From positions 1-64,000 of the forward strand of contig JBCBAC010000001.1 of the NCBI GenBank assembly GCA_038532735.1: a stretch of DNA of 64,000 nt, given 5' to 3'. Shown one piece after another: positions 1-7,762 of the stretch. Numbering within the stretch: the first letter of the stretch is position 1; each line of letters starts with the position of its first letter. The notes beneath the pieces were generated by a model. That model did not search any database and had not been told where the DNA came from. It worked only from the letters and a program-made list of their open reading frames with translations. Position numbers and translations under genes: made by a program. The stretch is from JAHTBL01 sp038532735. Lineage in GTDB: Bacteria; Pseudomonadota; Alphaproteobacteria; Rhodobacterales; Rhodobacteraceae.

Positions 1-194
1 CCGACAACTCCCAGACGCTGTTCCTTGCGGTGCAGCACCCCGGCACGGATGGCACCAAGGACTTCGTGGGCTTCGAGCGCGACTCGACTTTTGAAGACCC
101 GGCAACCCGCTGGCCCGACTTTGATCCCGCCATGCCGCCGCGCCCGTCGGTGGTTGTCGTGACCAAAGAGGATGGTGGTGTGATCGCCGTCTAA
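1..194 (+). CDS. PhoX-family (DUF839) phosphatase, C-terminal end only
   Basis: The window opens inside this gene. The frame read from base 3 gives 63 residues and stops with TAA at 192-194. It contains TLFLAVQHPGTDG and near the end PPRPSVVVVTK, which match the conserved C-terminus of PhoX-type phosphatases, where a QHPG motif is followed by an RPSVVV strand. PhoX enzymes are secreted calcium/iron-dependent alkaline phosphatases that release phosphate from organic esters. The active site and signal peptide lie outside the window, so the exact subfamily is uncertain. A strong hairpin terminator follows 21 bases after the stop. Confidence 0.7.
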   Translation, partial: DNSQTLFLAVQHPGTDGTKDFVGFERDSTFEDPATRWPDFDPAMPPRPSVVVVTKEDGGVIAV

Positions 195-214
195 GCGCCA
201 GTCGCTAAAACAAG

Positions 215-246
215 AGGCCTCGCCCGGAAACTGGCGGGGCCTTTTT
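215..246 (+). terminator. Rho-independent terminator of the PhoX-like gene
   Basis: Arms AGGCCTCGCC (215-224) and GGCGGGGCCT (233-242) pair with one G-T wobble around an 8-base loop, followed by a run of five T. It sits directly downstream of the phosphatase stop codon. Confidence 0.85.
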
Positions 247-383
247 CGTAGCTGTATGGGAACACGTATGCCTCAGCGTCAGGCACTCTTTTCCAAGCCA
301 ACCTCTTGGGCGACCGGCAGAAAACCGCTAGTCTCCGACTGATCCCGCGACATGCGCGGGGCAGGAGGAGATCACGCGACCCG

Positions 384-827
384 ATGTTGCCTACACGCGC
401 CGCCCTCGCGCTGCTGCTTTGTGCAGGCTGCGCTACAATTCCAGAGATTGACGATGTGGTCGTTGCAGCGCCTGTCAATTGTGACACGGCAGAGCGTGAT
501 CTGATTGCGCTGGAGCAGATGCGACCCACGCGGGAACGCGCGGCGCTGGTTGTTCTCAGCACTTTAACGCCAGGCGGGTTGGTGTCGGGCATCGTGACCA
601 ATGATATGGAAGATCGCGGCCGCATCTTTGATGGCAGCTTCGCGCGTGAGGTCAACGCCAAGAAACGCGCGATCCGTGAGACATGTGATCTGAACCGGGC
701 GCTTGACCCTGTCTCCCCGACGCGCCCGGTGGCGCGCAAGGCCCGGATGGCCGCAGACCAAAAAAAGGCCCCGCCGAGGGGTATCGGCGAGGCCCTTGAT
801 CCGTTCCAGACGTATTCAGACGGGTGA
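384..827 (+). CDS. putative lipoprotein of unknown function
   Basis: Encodes 147 residues. I start at ATG 384, because residues 1-16 (MLPTRAALALLLCAGC) form a short lipoprotein signal ending in a lipobox-like CAGC, and AGGAGGAG lies at 363-370. A longer frame from 306 adds only arginine-rich sequence. After the cysteine comes a motif TIPEIDDVVV, then a soluble region with a moderately hydrophobic stretch (ALVVLSTLTPGGLVSGIV) and basic C-terminal third. The cysteines in VNCDTAE and RETCDLN may pair. I do not recognise the family. The 3' end overlaps the peroxiredoxin stop by 12 bases on the opposite strand, and the peroxiredoxin terminator lies within this coding region. Confidence 0.7.
   Translation: MLPTRAALALLLCAGCATIPEIDDVVVAAPVNCDTAERDLIALEQMRPTRERAALVVLSTLTPGGLVSGIVTNDMEDRGRIFDGSFAREVNAKKRAIRETCDLNRALDPVSPTRPVARKARMAADQKKAPPRGIGEALDPFQTYSDG
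760..794 (-). terminator. terminator of the peroxiredoxin gene
   Basis: On the minus strand TCGGCGAGGCC (784-794) pairs with GGCCCCGCCGA (767-777) with one mismatch and a 6-base loop, followed by six or more T. It lies inside the coding region of the opposing lipoprotein gene. Confidence 0.8.
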
Positions 828-1469
828 TTTGGTCTTGCGCAGGTAAGGCAGAACCGCGTCAAACGCGCCGAACTTCTCTTTCGCGTCCGCATCGCTGACC
901 GATGGCGGGATGATGACATCCTCGCCCGCGGTCCAGTTGGCAGGCGTCGCGATGCCGTGCTTAGACGTAGCTTGCAGCGCATCCAGCGCCCGCACGATCT
1001 CGCCAAAGTTGCGGCCCACGGTCATCGGGTAGGTCATCGACAGTTTCAGCTGCTTGTCCGGCCCGATGATGAAGACTGAGCGCACGGTGGCGCTGTCCGC
1101 AGGTGTACGGCCATCGGGCAGATACGCCTCTGCCGGGAGCATGTCGAAGGCTTTGGAGACCTCAAGCCCGATATCCGCGATAATCGGGAACCCGGCTTTG
1201 GCGCCAGAGACGGTCTCGATATCGCTTTTCCACTTCTTGTGGTCCTCAACCCCGTCGACCGAGACACCAATCACCTTGGTGCCGCGCTTCTCCCATTCGT
1301 TAGCGAGTTGGGCGACGGCGCCAAACTCGGTCGTGCAAACGGGAGTGAAGTCTTTGGGGTGGGAAAACAGGATCGCCCAGCTGTCGCCGACAAACTCATG
1401 CAGGCTGATGCTGCCCTGATCGGTTTCAACCGTCAGATCGGGGATCGTGTCGTTAATACGCAGGCCCAT
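816..1469 (-). CDS. 1-Cys peroxiredoxin (AhpC/TSA, Prx6 group)
   Basis: A 217-residue peroxiredoxin that reduces hydrogen peroxide and organic hydroperoxides in the cytoplasm. The peroxidatic cysteine is Cys45 in PKDFTPVCTTE, with the supporting Thr42 and the later Arg in VGRNFGEIVR. No resolving cysteine equivalent to that of typical 2-Cys enzymes is seen, and the Prx6-type C-terminal extension (NWTAGEDVIIPPSVSD) is present. The length matches the family. It is transcribed away from the aldehyde dehydrogenase across a 211-base divergent intergenic region and ends in its own terminator. A reductant is not encoded nearby. Confidence 0.95.
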   Translation of the reverse strand: MGLRINDTIPDLTVETDQGSISLHEFVGDSWAILFSHPKDFTPVCTTEFGAVAQLANEWEKRGTKVIGVSVDGVEDHKKWKSDIETVSGAKAGFPIIADIGLEVSKAFDMLPAEAYLPDGRTPADSATVRSVFIIGPDKQLKLSMTYPMTVGRNFGEIVRALDALQATSKHGIATPANWTAGEDVIIPPSVSDADAKEKFGAFDAVLPYLRKTKSPV

Positions 1470-1680
1470 GTCGTGCCCTCCTGTAAATCTGTTCCGTTGG
1501 TCTGTTATCTATATCCTGTGTCTGGATTCGCTAGGGCGAACCGCTGCGAAAAGGGCGCGCGGTTCGGGAAATCCTCCACACTTGGAACAGCATTCCAGTG
1601 GCGGTCCACCTGCCCGAACGACAGCCCTTGAAAGGTCACAGATGCGGTGAAAGAGTGCCGCAACACGAAGGGAGACCACC

Positions 1681-3108
1681 ATGATCGAGAAACGCGATTT
1701 TTATATCAATGGCGCGTGGGTCGCGCCGTCGAAGCCCCAGGATTTCACGGTCATTGATCCATCGACCGAAGAGGCTTGCGCTGTGATCTCGCTAGGGTCT
1801 CAGACGGACACTGATGCCGCTGTTGCGGCGGCCCGAGCCGCGTTTGACGACTGGGCATTCGTTCCCAAGGCCGAGAAGATGGCGCTGCTGAAAAAGCTGC
1901 TGGAGGTCTATACCGCCCGTTCTGAAGAGATGGCGCAAGCGATCAGCCTCGAGATGGGCGCACCGCAGAACCTGGCGCGCGCGCAACAAGTGGGCGCGGG
2001 CAGCTGGCATCTGGAAGGCTTCCTGAAAGCGTTCGAAAACTTCGAGTTTGAGCGCAAGTTCACCGATACCGAAATGACGCTCTATGAGCCCATCGGGGTT
2101 TGCGCCCTGATCACGCCCTGGAACTGGCCCATGAATCAGATCGTGTTGAAGGCGATCCCGGCGCTGGCCACCGGCTGCACGATGGTGCTGAAACCATCGG
2201 AAATCGCGCCTCTGTCCGGGCTGCTCTTTGCGGAATTCATCGACGAGGCGGGCTTCCCGAAAGGGGTGTTCAACCTTGTAAATGGCGATGGTCCCGGCGT
2301 GGGCAGCCAGCTTTCCGCGCACCCGGATGTCGACATGGTCAGCTTCACAGGCTCCTCGCGCGCAGGCATCGCGATCAGCAAAGCGGCTGCCGATACGCTG
2401 AAACGCGTGAGCCTTGAGTTGGGCGGCAAGGGAGCCAACATCATTTTTGAAGACGCGGGGGCCGAGGCCGCAGGGCGCGGCGCCGTTCGCTGTTTCCGGA
2501 ACACCGGCCAGTCGTGCAATGCGCCGACGCGAATGTTGGTCGAACGCTCGATCTATGACGCTGCAGTTGAGGCGGCGGTTGAAACGGCGAATGCGACCGG
2601 CGTCGGTCCAGCCTCCGAAGAGGGCAAGCATATCGGCCCGCTCGTCAGCGAGGCGCAGTTCGACAAGGTGCAAGGTCTGATCCAGAAAGGCATCGACGAA
2701 GGCGCGCGGCTGGTTGCGGGTGGCGTCGGGCGGCCTGACGGGCTGAACCGCGGCTTCTTTGCGCGGCCCACGGTCTTCGCCGACGTGACCCCGGATATGA
2801 CGATCTACAAAGAGGAAATCTTTGGCCCGGTTCTGTCGATCATGCCCTTTGACACCGAAGAAGACGCAATCCGCATCGCCAATGACACGCCTTACGGCCT
2901 GACCAACTACATCCAGACGCCGGATGACGACAAACGCCGCCGCGTGGCGCGACGTTTGCGGTCGGGCATGGTGGAGACTAACGGCTCAGGCTTCGCACAA
3001 GGCTCCCCGTTTGGGGGCTACAAAGCCTCCGGCAACGGACGCGAAGGCGGCACGTTTGGTCTGGAAGAATTCCTCGAGGTCAAAGCGGTGTCCGGCTGGA
3101 CATCCTGA
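1681..3108 (+). CDS. NAD(P)-dependent aldehyde dehydrogenase family protein
   Basis: A 475-residue ALDH that oxidises an aldehyde to the carboxylic acid. The general base Glu246 lies in LELGGKG and the catalytic thiol Cys279 in GQSCNAPTR. The cofactor motif TPWNWPMNQ and the C-terminal GSPFGGYKASGNGREGG are typical of the superfamily, and the length is normal. The start ATG is preceded by GGGAG at about 1671. It stands alone, with its own divergent upstream region, so the substrate cannot be inferred. A dispersed GCCTCCGGCGG-type repeat lies downstream. Confidence 0.95.
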   Translation: MIEKRDFYINGAWVAPSKPQDFTVIDPSTEEACAVISLGSQTDTDAAVAAARAAFDDWAFVPKAEKMALLKKLLEVYTARSEEMAQAISLEMGAPQNLARAQQVGAGSWHLEGFLKAFENFEFERKFTDTEMTLYEPIGVCALITPWNWPMNQIVLKAIPALATGCTMVLKPSEIAPLSGLLFAEFIDEAGFPKGVFNLVNGDGPGVGSQLSAHPDVDMVSFTGSSRAGIAISKAAADTLKRVSLELGGKGANIIFEDAGAEAAGRGAVRCFRNTGQSCNAPTRMLVERSIYDAAVEAAVETANATGVGPASEEGKHIGPLVSEAQFDKVQGLIQKGIDEGARLVAGGVGRPDGLNRGFFARPTVFADVTPDMTIYKEEIFGPVLSIMPFDTEEDAIRIANDTPYGLTNYIQTPDDDKRRRVARRLRSGMVETNGSGFAQGSPFGGYKASGNGREGGTFGLEEFLEVKAVSGWTS

Positions 3109-3159
3109 GGTAGAAGGCGGCGTTCACCTCTGATTAAGGTTAACGCCGCCCCTTCTTTT

Positions 3160-3187
3160 GTCCTAAAATACCTCCGCCGGAGGCGTC
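3160..3187 (-). repeat. dispersed GCCTCCGGCGG element, copy 1
   Basis: On the minus strand reads GCCTCCGGCGGAGGTATTTT followed by AGGACA. The core CCTCCGCCGGAGG is a perfect short palindrome. Two more copies lie at 11289-11320 and 47483-47510. It sits between the 3' end of the aldehyde dehydrogenase gene and the 3' end of the pseudouridine synthase gene. Confidence 0.6.
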
Positions 3188-3207
3188 CGCAATCCGCCAA
3201 AAGCAAG

Positions 3208-3855
3208 TCAGAACGGCGCTTTCGCAGTGATCCGCAGTCCCACCCCGCCATCCGGATGCCGCAACTGCAACGTCTCCGAATGCAGCATCAGACGGGGATG
3301 ATCCAAAGCAGCACCCGTCGCATAAAACGGATCCCCCAGAATGGGATGCCCCAGCGCTAGCATATGCACCCGCAACTGGTGTGACCGCCCTGTTTTCGGC
3401 ATCAACCGCACCCGCGTTTCCTCATCTGACGCACGCACCACGCGCCAATCGGTGACCGCGGGTTTGCCTGTCTCATGACAGATTTTCTGCAAGGGCCGGT
3501 TCGGCCAATCGACGATCAGCGGAAGATCTACCGTGCCCGTTTTGGGCTCCAGCCGACCGAACACACGCGCGACATAGGTCTTCTTCGTCCCCCGCTTTTC
3601 AAACTGCAACCCAAGGTGCCGCTGGGCGTGCGGGCTTTTGGCGAAAACCATCACGCCAGACGTATCGCGATCCAGCCGATGCACCAACAGCGCCTCGGGA
3701 AACACCGCCTGAACGCGGGCGATCAGGCAGTCAGCCAGATGCGCGCCCTTGCCGGGCACGGACAGCAAACCGCTGGGTTTGTTGACGAAAAGAAGCTCGT
3801 GATCGTCATGCAGGATCTCCAACGGGTCGTGCGGCGGGTCATAGACGTCGCTCAT
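3208..3855 (-). CDS. RluA-family pseudouridine synthase
   Basis: A 215-residue enzyme that converts uridine to pseudouridine in tRNA and/or 23S rRNA. The signature HRLDRDTSGVMVF spans residues 59-71; the catalytic aspartate is Asp62. There is no N-terminal S4 domain, which places it with the short RluA subgroup (dual 23S U746 / tRNA U32 specificity in Escherichia coli) rather than RluC or RluD. It is the last gene of a five-gene minus-strand chain and its ATG overlaps the stop of the GFA gene as ATGA (3852-3855), so translation is probably coupled. The substrate site is inferred only from family. Confidence 0.92.
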   Translation of the reverse strand: MSDVYDPPHDPLEILHDDHELLFVNKPSGLLSVPGKGAHLADCLIARVQAVFPEALLVHRLDRDTSGVMVFAKSPHAQRHLGLQFEKRGTKKTYVARVFGRLEPKTGTVDLPLIVDWPNRPLQKICHETGKPAVTDWRVVRASDEETRVRLMPKTGRSHQLRVHMLALGHPILGDPFYATGAALDHPRLMLHSETLQLRHPDGGVGLRITAKAPF

Positions 3856-4223
3856 GGCTTTTGAGGAAGACCGTCCGCGATTTCGTAGTAGTCACCTTTG
3901 TCAGAGACGAAGATGTGCTTCTCCAAGCTCACGCCGGTCGGGTTATCGACTGCGCCCAAAGCAAAGCTCATCGTGTCTTCCTTATGGGCTTTCCAGAAGA
4001 GGGACGATCCGCAAACCGGGCAAAACCCACGCTTGGCGGTGGGCGTGGCCTCAAACCAGCGGACCTCTCCGGTGATGGCTATATTGGCAGCAGGCGCGTA
4101 GCCCGATGACCACGCGTGACCCGATTGCTTGCGGCATTGGCTGCAATGGCAGACGGAGTAGCCCTGAGCCCCCTCGCCCACCTCGAATGTCACTGCGCCG
4201 CATAGGCATGCGCCTTTGATCAT
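3852..4223 (-). CDS. GFA (CENP-V/Mss4-like zinc) family protein
   Basis: A 123-residue zinc protein. I use the ATG at 4223 (MIKGACLCG), because upstream in-frame codons lie inside the LysE gene. Paired cysteines at 6/8, 25/27/30 and 68/71 (CLCG, CHCSQC, CPVCG) match the structural and catalytic zinc ligands of the glutathione-dependent formaldehyde-activating fold. Most small members have no proven activity, so GFA is a fold name here. The start overlaps the LysE stop as ATGA and the stop overlaps the pseudouridine synthase start as ATGA. Confidence 0.9.
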   Translation of the reverse strand: MIKGACLCGAVTFEVGEGAQGYSVCHCSQCRKQSGHAWSSGYAPAANIAITGEVRWFEATPTAKRGFCPVCGSSLFWKAHKEDTMSFALGAVDNPTGVSLEKHIFVSDKGDYYEIADGLPQKP

Positions 4224-4834
4224 GTTGCCCGTCCCGTCGCGCCCAGCGCGATCCCGTAGATGATAAAACAGGTCGCCATGATACGCCGGAACCAGATGTT
4301 CAGAACAGCCCCCATGGCGAGTTTTCCCAGACCAGCGCCGATGGCCGTGTAGCCGGTATAGCTCAGCGCAGTGATGGTTAACGCGGTTGGCACAATCAGC
4401 GTCATCTGCTCCCAAATCGGAACGTCTGGCTGCACGAAGGCCGAGAACGCGGCGAGGTATCCGGCAACGCTTTTGGCGTTGATCGTGGCGATCATCAAAG
4501 CGTGTAGGTAGACGGACCTGCCCGAGCGGGGCTCTGTGCTGACCGGCTTATCCGCGTTCATCCAGCCGCGGAGACCGAGATAGATCAAGAAACCCGCGCC
4601 CACCAGCTTGGCCCAGAAGAATGCCGTTGGAGAGGCAACGAGCAGCGCCGTGATACCTAGCGCTGAGAGTAGCAGAAACGCGCTCGCTTGCGTCAGGATC
4701 GCCAGTACGCCCCACATCGCGCGGGCCATGCCAAGGGTCATGCCGTTCTGGATGCAGTTCACCGCATTTGGGCCAGGGGTCGTCACGAAAACCACCCAGA
4801 AGAGCGCGAAGATCGTCCAGCCTTCAAAGCTCAC
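4220..4834 (-). CDS. LysE/RhtB family amino-acid exporter
   Basis: A 204-residue inner-membrane protein with about six hydrophobic segments. The opening FALFWVVFVTTPGPNAVNC is the hallmark of the LysE/RhtB family, which exports amino acids or related small compounds by proton exchange. Length is typical. It lies third in a coupled minus-strand chain, sharing four bases with the preceding fRMsr stop (4831-4834) and four with the GFA start (4220-4223). The exported substrate cannot be told from sequence. Confidence 0.9.
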   Translation of the reverse strand: MSFEGWTIFALFWVVFVTTPGPNAVNCIQNGMTLGMARAMWGVLAILTQASAFLLLSALGITALLVASPTAFFWAKLVGAGFLIYLGLRGWMNADKPVSTEPRSGRSVYLHALMIATINAKSVAGYLAAFSAFVQPDVPIWEQMTLIVPTALTITALSYTGYTAIGAGLGKLAMGAVLNIWFRRIMATCFIIYGIALGATGRAT

Positions 4835-5280
4835 GCGAAGGCAACTTTCAGGATTGCGACAAGTGCGTCGGCATCCTCTTGCGTGAACGCGTTAGGCAGG
4901 TTGCTGTCAATATCGAACACACCCAGCAGCGCGCCTTGCCCGTCAAAAACCGGCAGCACAAGTTCAGACCGGGTGGACGACGCACACGCGATATGACCGG
5001 GGAACGCATCCACATCGGGCACAAGCTGCACCTGTCCAGTGCGCGCTGCCGCCCCGCAGACACCTTTATCGAAGGGAATCACAAGGCAGCCATGATCGCC
5101 TTGATAGGGGCCGATTTTCAGCAGGTTCGGCTCGGTCATACGATAGAAGCCGGTCCAGTCGAAACGGCCGTCAGCGTGATGCACCTCGCAGGCGATGGTC
5201 GCCATTTTTGCGATAACGTCCGTCTCACCTTCGGTCAGTGCCGCGATGGTTTTTGCAAGGTGCGGGTAGTCGGCTGTCAT
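4831..5280 (-). CDS. msrC: free methionine-(R)-sulfoxide reductase (GAF domain)
   Basis: A 149-residue single GAF domain. Three cysteines, Cys65 (HGCLVIP), Cys75 (GVCGAA) and Cys99 (GHIACASSTRSE), are spaced 10 and 24 residues apart, the spacing found in characterised fRMsr enzymes. The motifs WTGFY and DVDAFPGHIAC are also conserved. The enzyme reduces free methionine-R-sulfoxide, not the protein-bound form, so it repairs oxidised methionine in the cytosol. It is joined by ATGA overlaps to the thiolase gene upstream and the LysE gene downstream. The link to an amino-acid exporter may be chance. Confidence 0.92.
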   Translation of the reverse strand: MTADYPHLAKTIAALTEGETDVIAKMATIACEVHHADGRFDWTGFYRMTEPNLLKIGPYQGDHGCLVIPFDKGVCGAAARTGQVQLVPDVDAFPGHIACASSTRSELVLPVFDGQGALLGVFDIDSNLPNAFTQEDADALVAILKVAFA

Positions 5281-6437
5281 GGCCGCTCAATCGCGATGGC
5301 TGTGCCTTCGCCGCCGCCGATGCAGATGGCTGCAACGCCGCGCTTGAGGTCGCGTTTTTCCAGAGCGTTGAGCAGGGTGACGATGATCCGCGCGCCGGAC
5401 GCTCCGATGGGATGACCGAGCGCGCAGGCGCCCCCGTTGACGTTCATGTTGGCGCGGTCGATACCCATCTCATGCATGAAGGCCATGGGGACGACGGCGA
5501 AGGCCTCGTTCACTTCCCACAGGTCGACATCGTCTTTCGACCATCCGATTGCCTTGAGCAGCTTTTGGGCGGCTGGCACCGGGGCCGTGGTGAAGAGGCC
5601 CGGCGCTTGGGCGTGGCTGGCATGGCCGATGATGCGTGCGCGGATGGGGTGGCCGGTGTCTTCCGTGGCGAGGACCAGCGCCGCAGCGCCGTCAGAAATG
5701 GAAGAGCTGTTGGCCGCCGTCACAGTGCCGTCCTTGCGGAATGCAGGCTTGAGCTGCGGGATCTTGTCGGGCCGTGCATTGCCGGGCTGTTCGTCCTCAG
5801 CGATCACGGTCTCACCTTTGCGCGTCGTGATCGTCACAGCAGTGATTTCATCGGCGAACGCGCCGGAGTTCTGCGCCTCCAATGCGTTTGAGAGGGAGCC
5901 AAGTGCATAGTCATCCTGCGCTTGGCGGGTAAACTGAAACGCCTCCGCGCAATCCTCAGCGAAGGTGCCCATGAGGCGGCCTTTGTCATAGGCGTCCTCC
6001 AGCCCGTCAAGGAACATCGAATCCTGCACGTGCTGGTGGCCGATCCGCGCGCCACCGCGCATTTTGGGCAGCAGGTAGGGCGCGTTTGTCATGCTCTCCA
6101 TTCCGCCCGCGATCATGGTGTCCGCATGACCAAGCGCGATCTGGTCAAACGCCATCATCGCGGCTTTCATGCCCGATCCGCACATCTTGTTGAGCGTCGT
6201 CGCGGGCACCTCTTCACCAAGGCCAGCCGCGAAACCCGCTTGGCGTGCAGGGGCTTGGCCCTGACCGGCAGGCAGCACGCAGCCCATCAGGACCTCATCG
6301 ACGGTTTCTACACCCGCCTGCGCCATCGCCGCCTTGATCGCCGTGCCGCCCAGCGCGGGCGCATCGACATCCGCCAAAGCACCTTGAAAGCCACCCATCG
6401 GCGTGCGCGCGGCACCGGTAATGACAACTTTACGCAT
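5277..6437 (-). CDS. thiolase family acetyl-CoA acyltransferase
   Basis: A 386-residue thiolase that makes or cleaves beta-ketoacyl-CoA. The acylated nucleophile is Cys86 in NKMCGSGMKA; the C-terminal GGACALGHPIGASGARI and AICIGGGEG supply the catalytic histidine and second cysteine. Length and motifs fit biosynthetic acetyl-CoA acetyltransferases, but a catabolic 3-ketoacyl-CoA thiolase is possible. It is the first gene of the coupled chain reaching the pseudouridine synthase. GAGGAGGC lies just before the start on the minus strand. No polyhydroxybutyrate or beta-oxidation genes are adjacent. Confidence 0.93.
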   Translation of the reverse strand: MRKVVITGAARTPMGGFQGALADVDAPALGGTAIKAAMAQAGVETVDEVLMGCVLPAGQGQAPARQAGFAAGLGEEVPATTLNKMCGSGMKAAMMAFDQIALGHADTMIAGGMESMTNAPYLLPKMRGGARIGHQHVQDSMFLDGLEDAYDKGRLMGTFAEDCAEAFQFTRQAQDDYALGSLSNALEAQNSGAFADEITAVTITTRKGETVIAEDEQPGNARPDKIPQLKPAFRKDGTVTAANSSSISDGAAALVLATEDTGHPIRARIIGHASHAQAPGLFTTAPVPAAQKLLKAIGWSKDDVDLWEVNEAFAVVPMAFMHEMGIDRANMNVNGGACALGHPIGASGARIIVTLLNALEKRDLKRGVAAICIGGGEGTAIAIERP

Positions 6438-6525
6438 TTTCAGCCTCCTCTCACGGATCCTGCAAACCTTCGTTTAAGACTTGCCCGATAATCCTGTCAG
6501 CAACATTCCTGACCGGAGACAAAGC

Positions 6526-6864
6526 ATGGAGCTTGCGACAAAGCAATCGGGCGGCACTGTAACCGTGACGGTGGCGCAGAACAGAATTGATTCCGCCGCC
6601 GCCGTTACCTTCAAAGATGCAGTCAAAGCAGCCGCACAAGATGCAGAAGATCGGGTATTACTTGATCTGGGCGCGGTAGATTTCGTCGATTCCAGCGGCT
6701 TGGGCGCGATCATTGCGGTGATGAAGACGCTGCCAAACGACATCCGGTTGGATCTGGCCAGCCTGCGCCCCCCGGTGGAAAAAGTCTTTCGCCTGACCCG
6801 CATGGATTCGGTCTTCCGCATCTACCCCGATCTCGCCACTGCTCAGGCAGACACGACAGAGTGA
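6526..6864 (+). CDS. STAS-domain anti-sigma factor antagonist (SpoIIAA/RsbV-like)
   Basis: A 112-residue STAS domain. I start at ATG 6526, with CCGGAG nine bases upstream; an upstream TTG at 6481 adds unrelated residues. The phosphoacceptor serine lies in VDFVDSSGLGA (Ser56/Ser57). Such proteins bind an anti-sigma kinase when unphosphorylated and free the sigma factor. The adjacent downstream gene encodes the matching kinase-like ATPase, four bases away, so the two form a partner-switching pair. No sigma factor or PP2C phosphatase is nearby. Confidence 0.93.
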   Translation: MELATKQSGGTVTVTVAQNRIDSAAAVTFKDAVKAAAQDAEDRVLLDLGAVDFVDSSGLGAIIAVMKTLPNDIRLDLASLRPPVEKVFRLTRMDSVFRIYPDLATAQADTTE

Positions 6865-6868
6865 TAAA

Positions 6869-7360
6869 GTGACAGAAACGCGTGGTGATATCCGGCTGTC
6901 TTGCCAAAGCTCGGAACATGGCGTGCGCGCCCTGCTGGCACGTCTCATGCCGATGCTGCCCGGCTGGGGCATTCCGGATGAGGATGCGATGACGATCGAG
7001 CTGGTCTTGGCAGAAACCCTCAACAACATTGCCGAACATGCGTTTCCGACAGAAGATGATGCGTTCATCGCGGTGCATCTTTGGGTGGTGGGCAATCAGT
7101 TCCATGTCAAAGTGCGCGATGCGGGTCTGCCCATGCCAGGCCTGACCTTGCCCAGTGGCACATTGCCAAACCCTGACGTGGCGCGCGCCGATTTGCCAGA
7201 AGGTGGCTTTGGGTGGTTTCTGATCCGCTCTCAAACAGACGCGTTGGAATACCGTCGCGAGGGTGCGGGAAACCATCTGAGCTATTCGATTCGATTGTCC
7301 CTACCTGCGCAACCCAAACGCGATTACTGTCGCGAAAGCCAAAGCAACGCACCAATCTGA
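6869..7360 (+). CDS. anti-sigma regulatory factor, serine kinase (RsbW/SpoIIAB-like)
   Basis: A 163-residue HATPase_c (GHKL) protein starting at GTG 6869. The N-box is ELVLAETLNNIAEHA, the G1 box VRDAGLPMP and the G2 region PEGGFGWFLIRSQTD, in the normal order. By family it phosphorylates the STAS antagonist encoded just upstream and sequesters a sigma factor or other target. The C-terminal 20 residues after the domain are basic and look unstructured. The pair is compact and likely co-transcribed. The target protein is unknown. Confidence 0.92.
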   Translation: MTETRGDIRLSCQSSEHGVRALLARLMPMLPGWGIPDEDAMTIELVLAETLNNIAEHAFPTEDDAFIAVHLWVVGNQFHVKVRDAGLPMPGLTLPSGTLPNPDVARADLPEGGFGWFLIRSQTDALEYRREGAGNHLSYSIRLSLPAQPKRDYCRESQSNAPI

Positions 7361-7762
7361 CCTCAATTGTTTCGGATTTAACCGGTAGGCCGCGAAGAAG
7401 CCTTAATTCGCTCAAAGACCAGCCTGATTGTTTAGCTACCTTGGGTGCGTAGCTGCATATAGCTTCACTCCGGCGTCGCGTTAACAGCCCCCACCCAGTG
7501 CGCGGCGCCGGGGTCTTAATCCTCCCGATATTGCACACCAATAGATTGGCTTAGTGGAGGCGTGCCTGACCCTGACACAGGGTCATTGGATTTCCCGCAC
7601 TGATGCAACGCAAGGCCTTGGCGCATATCAGATCCTCTCGAGTGGCTGCAGTGAGCACAGATTTCGCATCGCGCGCGTAACACGGCTAGCCTTATTCCTG
7701 CAGGGGTTTATTGAACTCCGCCAGCGTCCCTCTACTATCGAAACACTGCGAGGGAGGACTAG
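7361..7762. other. 402-base stretch without a gene
   Basis: Separates the anti-sigma pair from the gamma-glutamyltransferase homologue. Short open frames here do not resemble proteins and run into the downstream gene in the wrong frame. It probably holds the promoter of the downstream gene, whose ribosome-binding site GAGGGAGG ends about 8 bases before ATG 7763. I see no convincing RNA gene or repeat. Confidence 0.5.
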
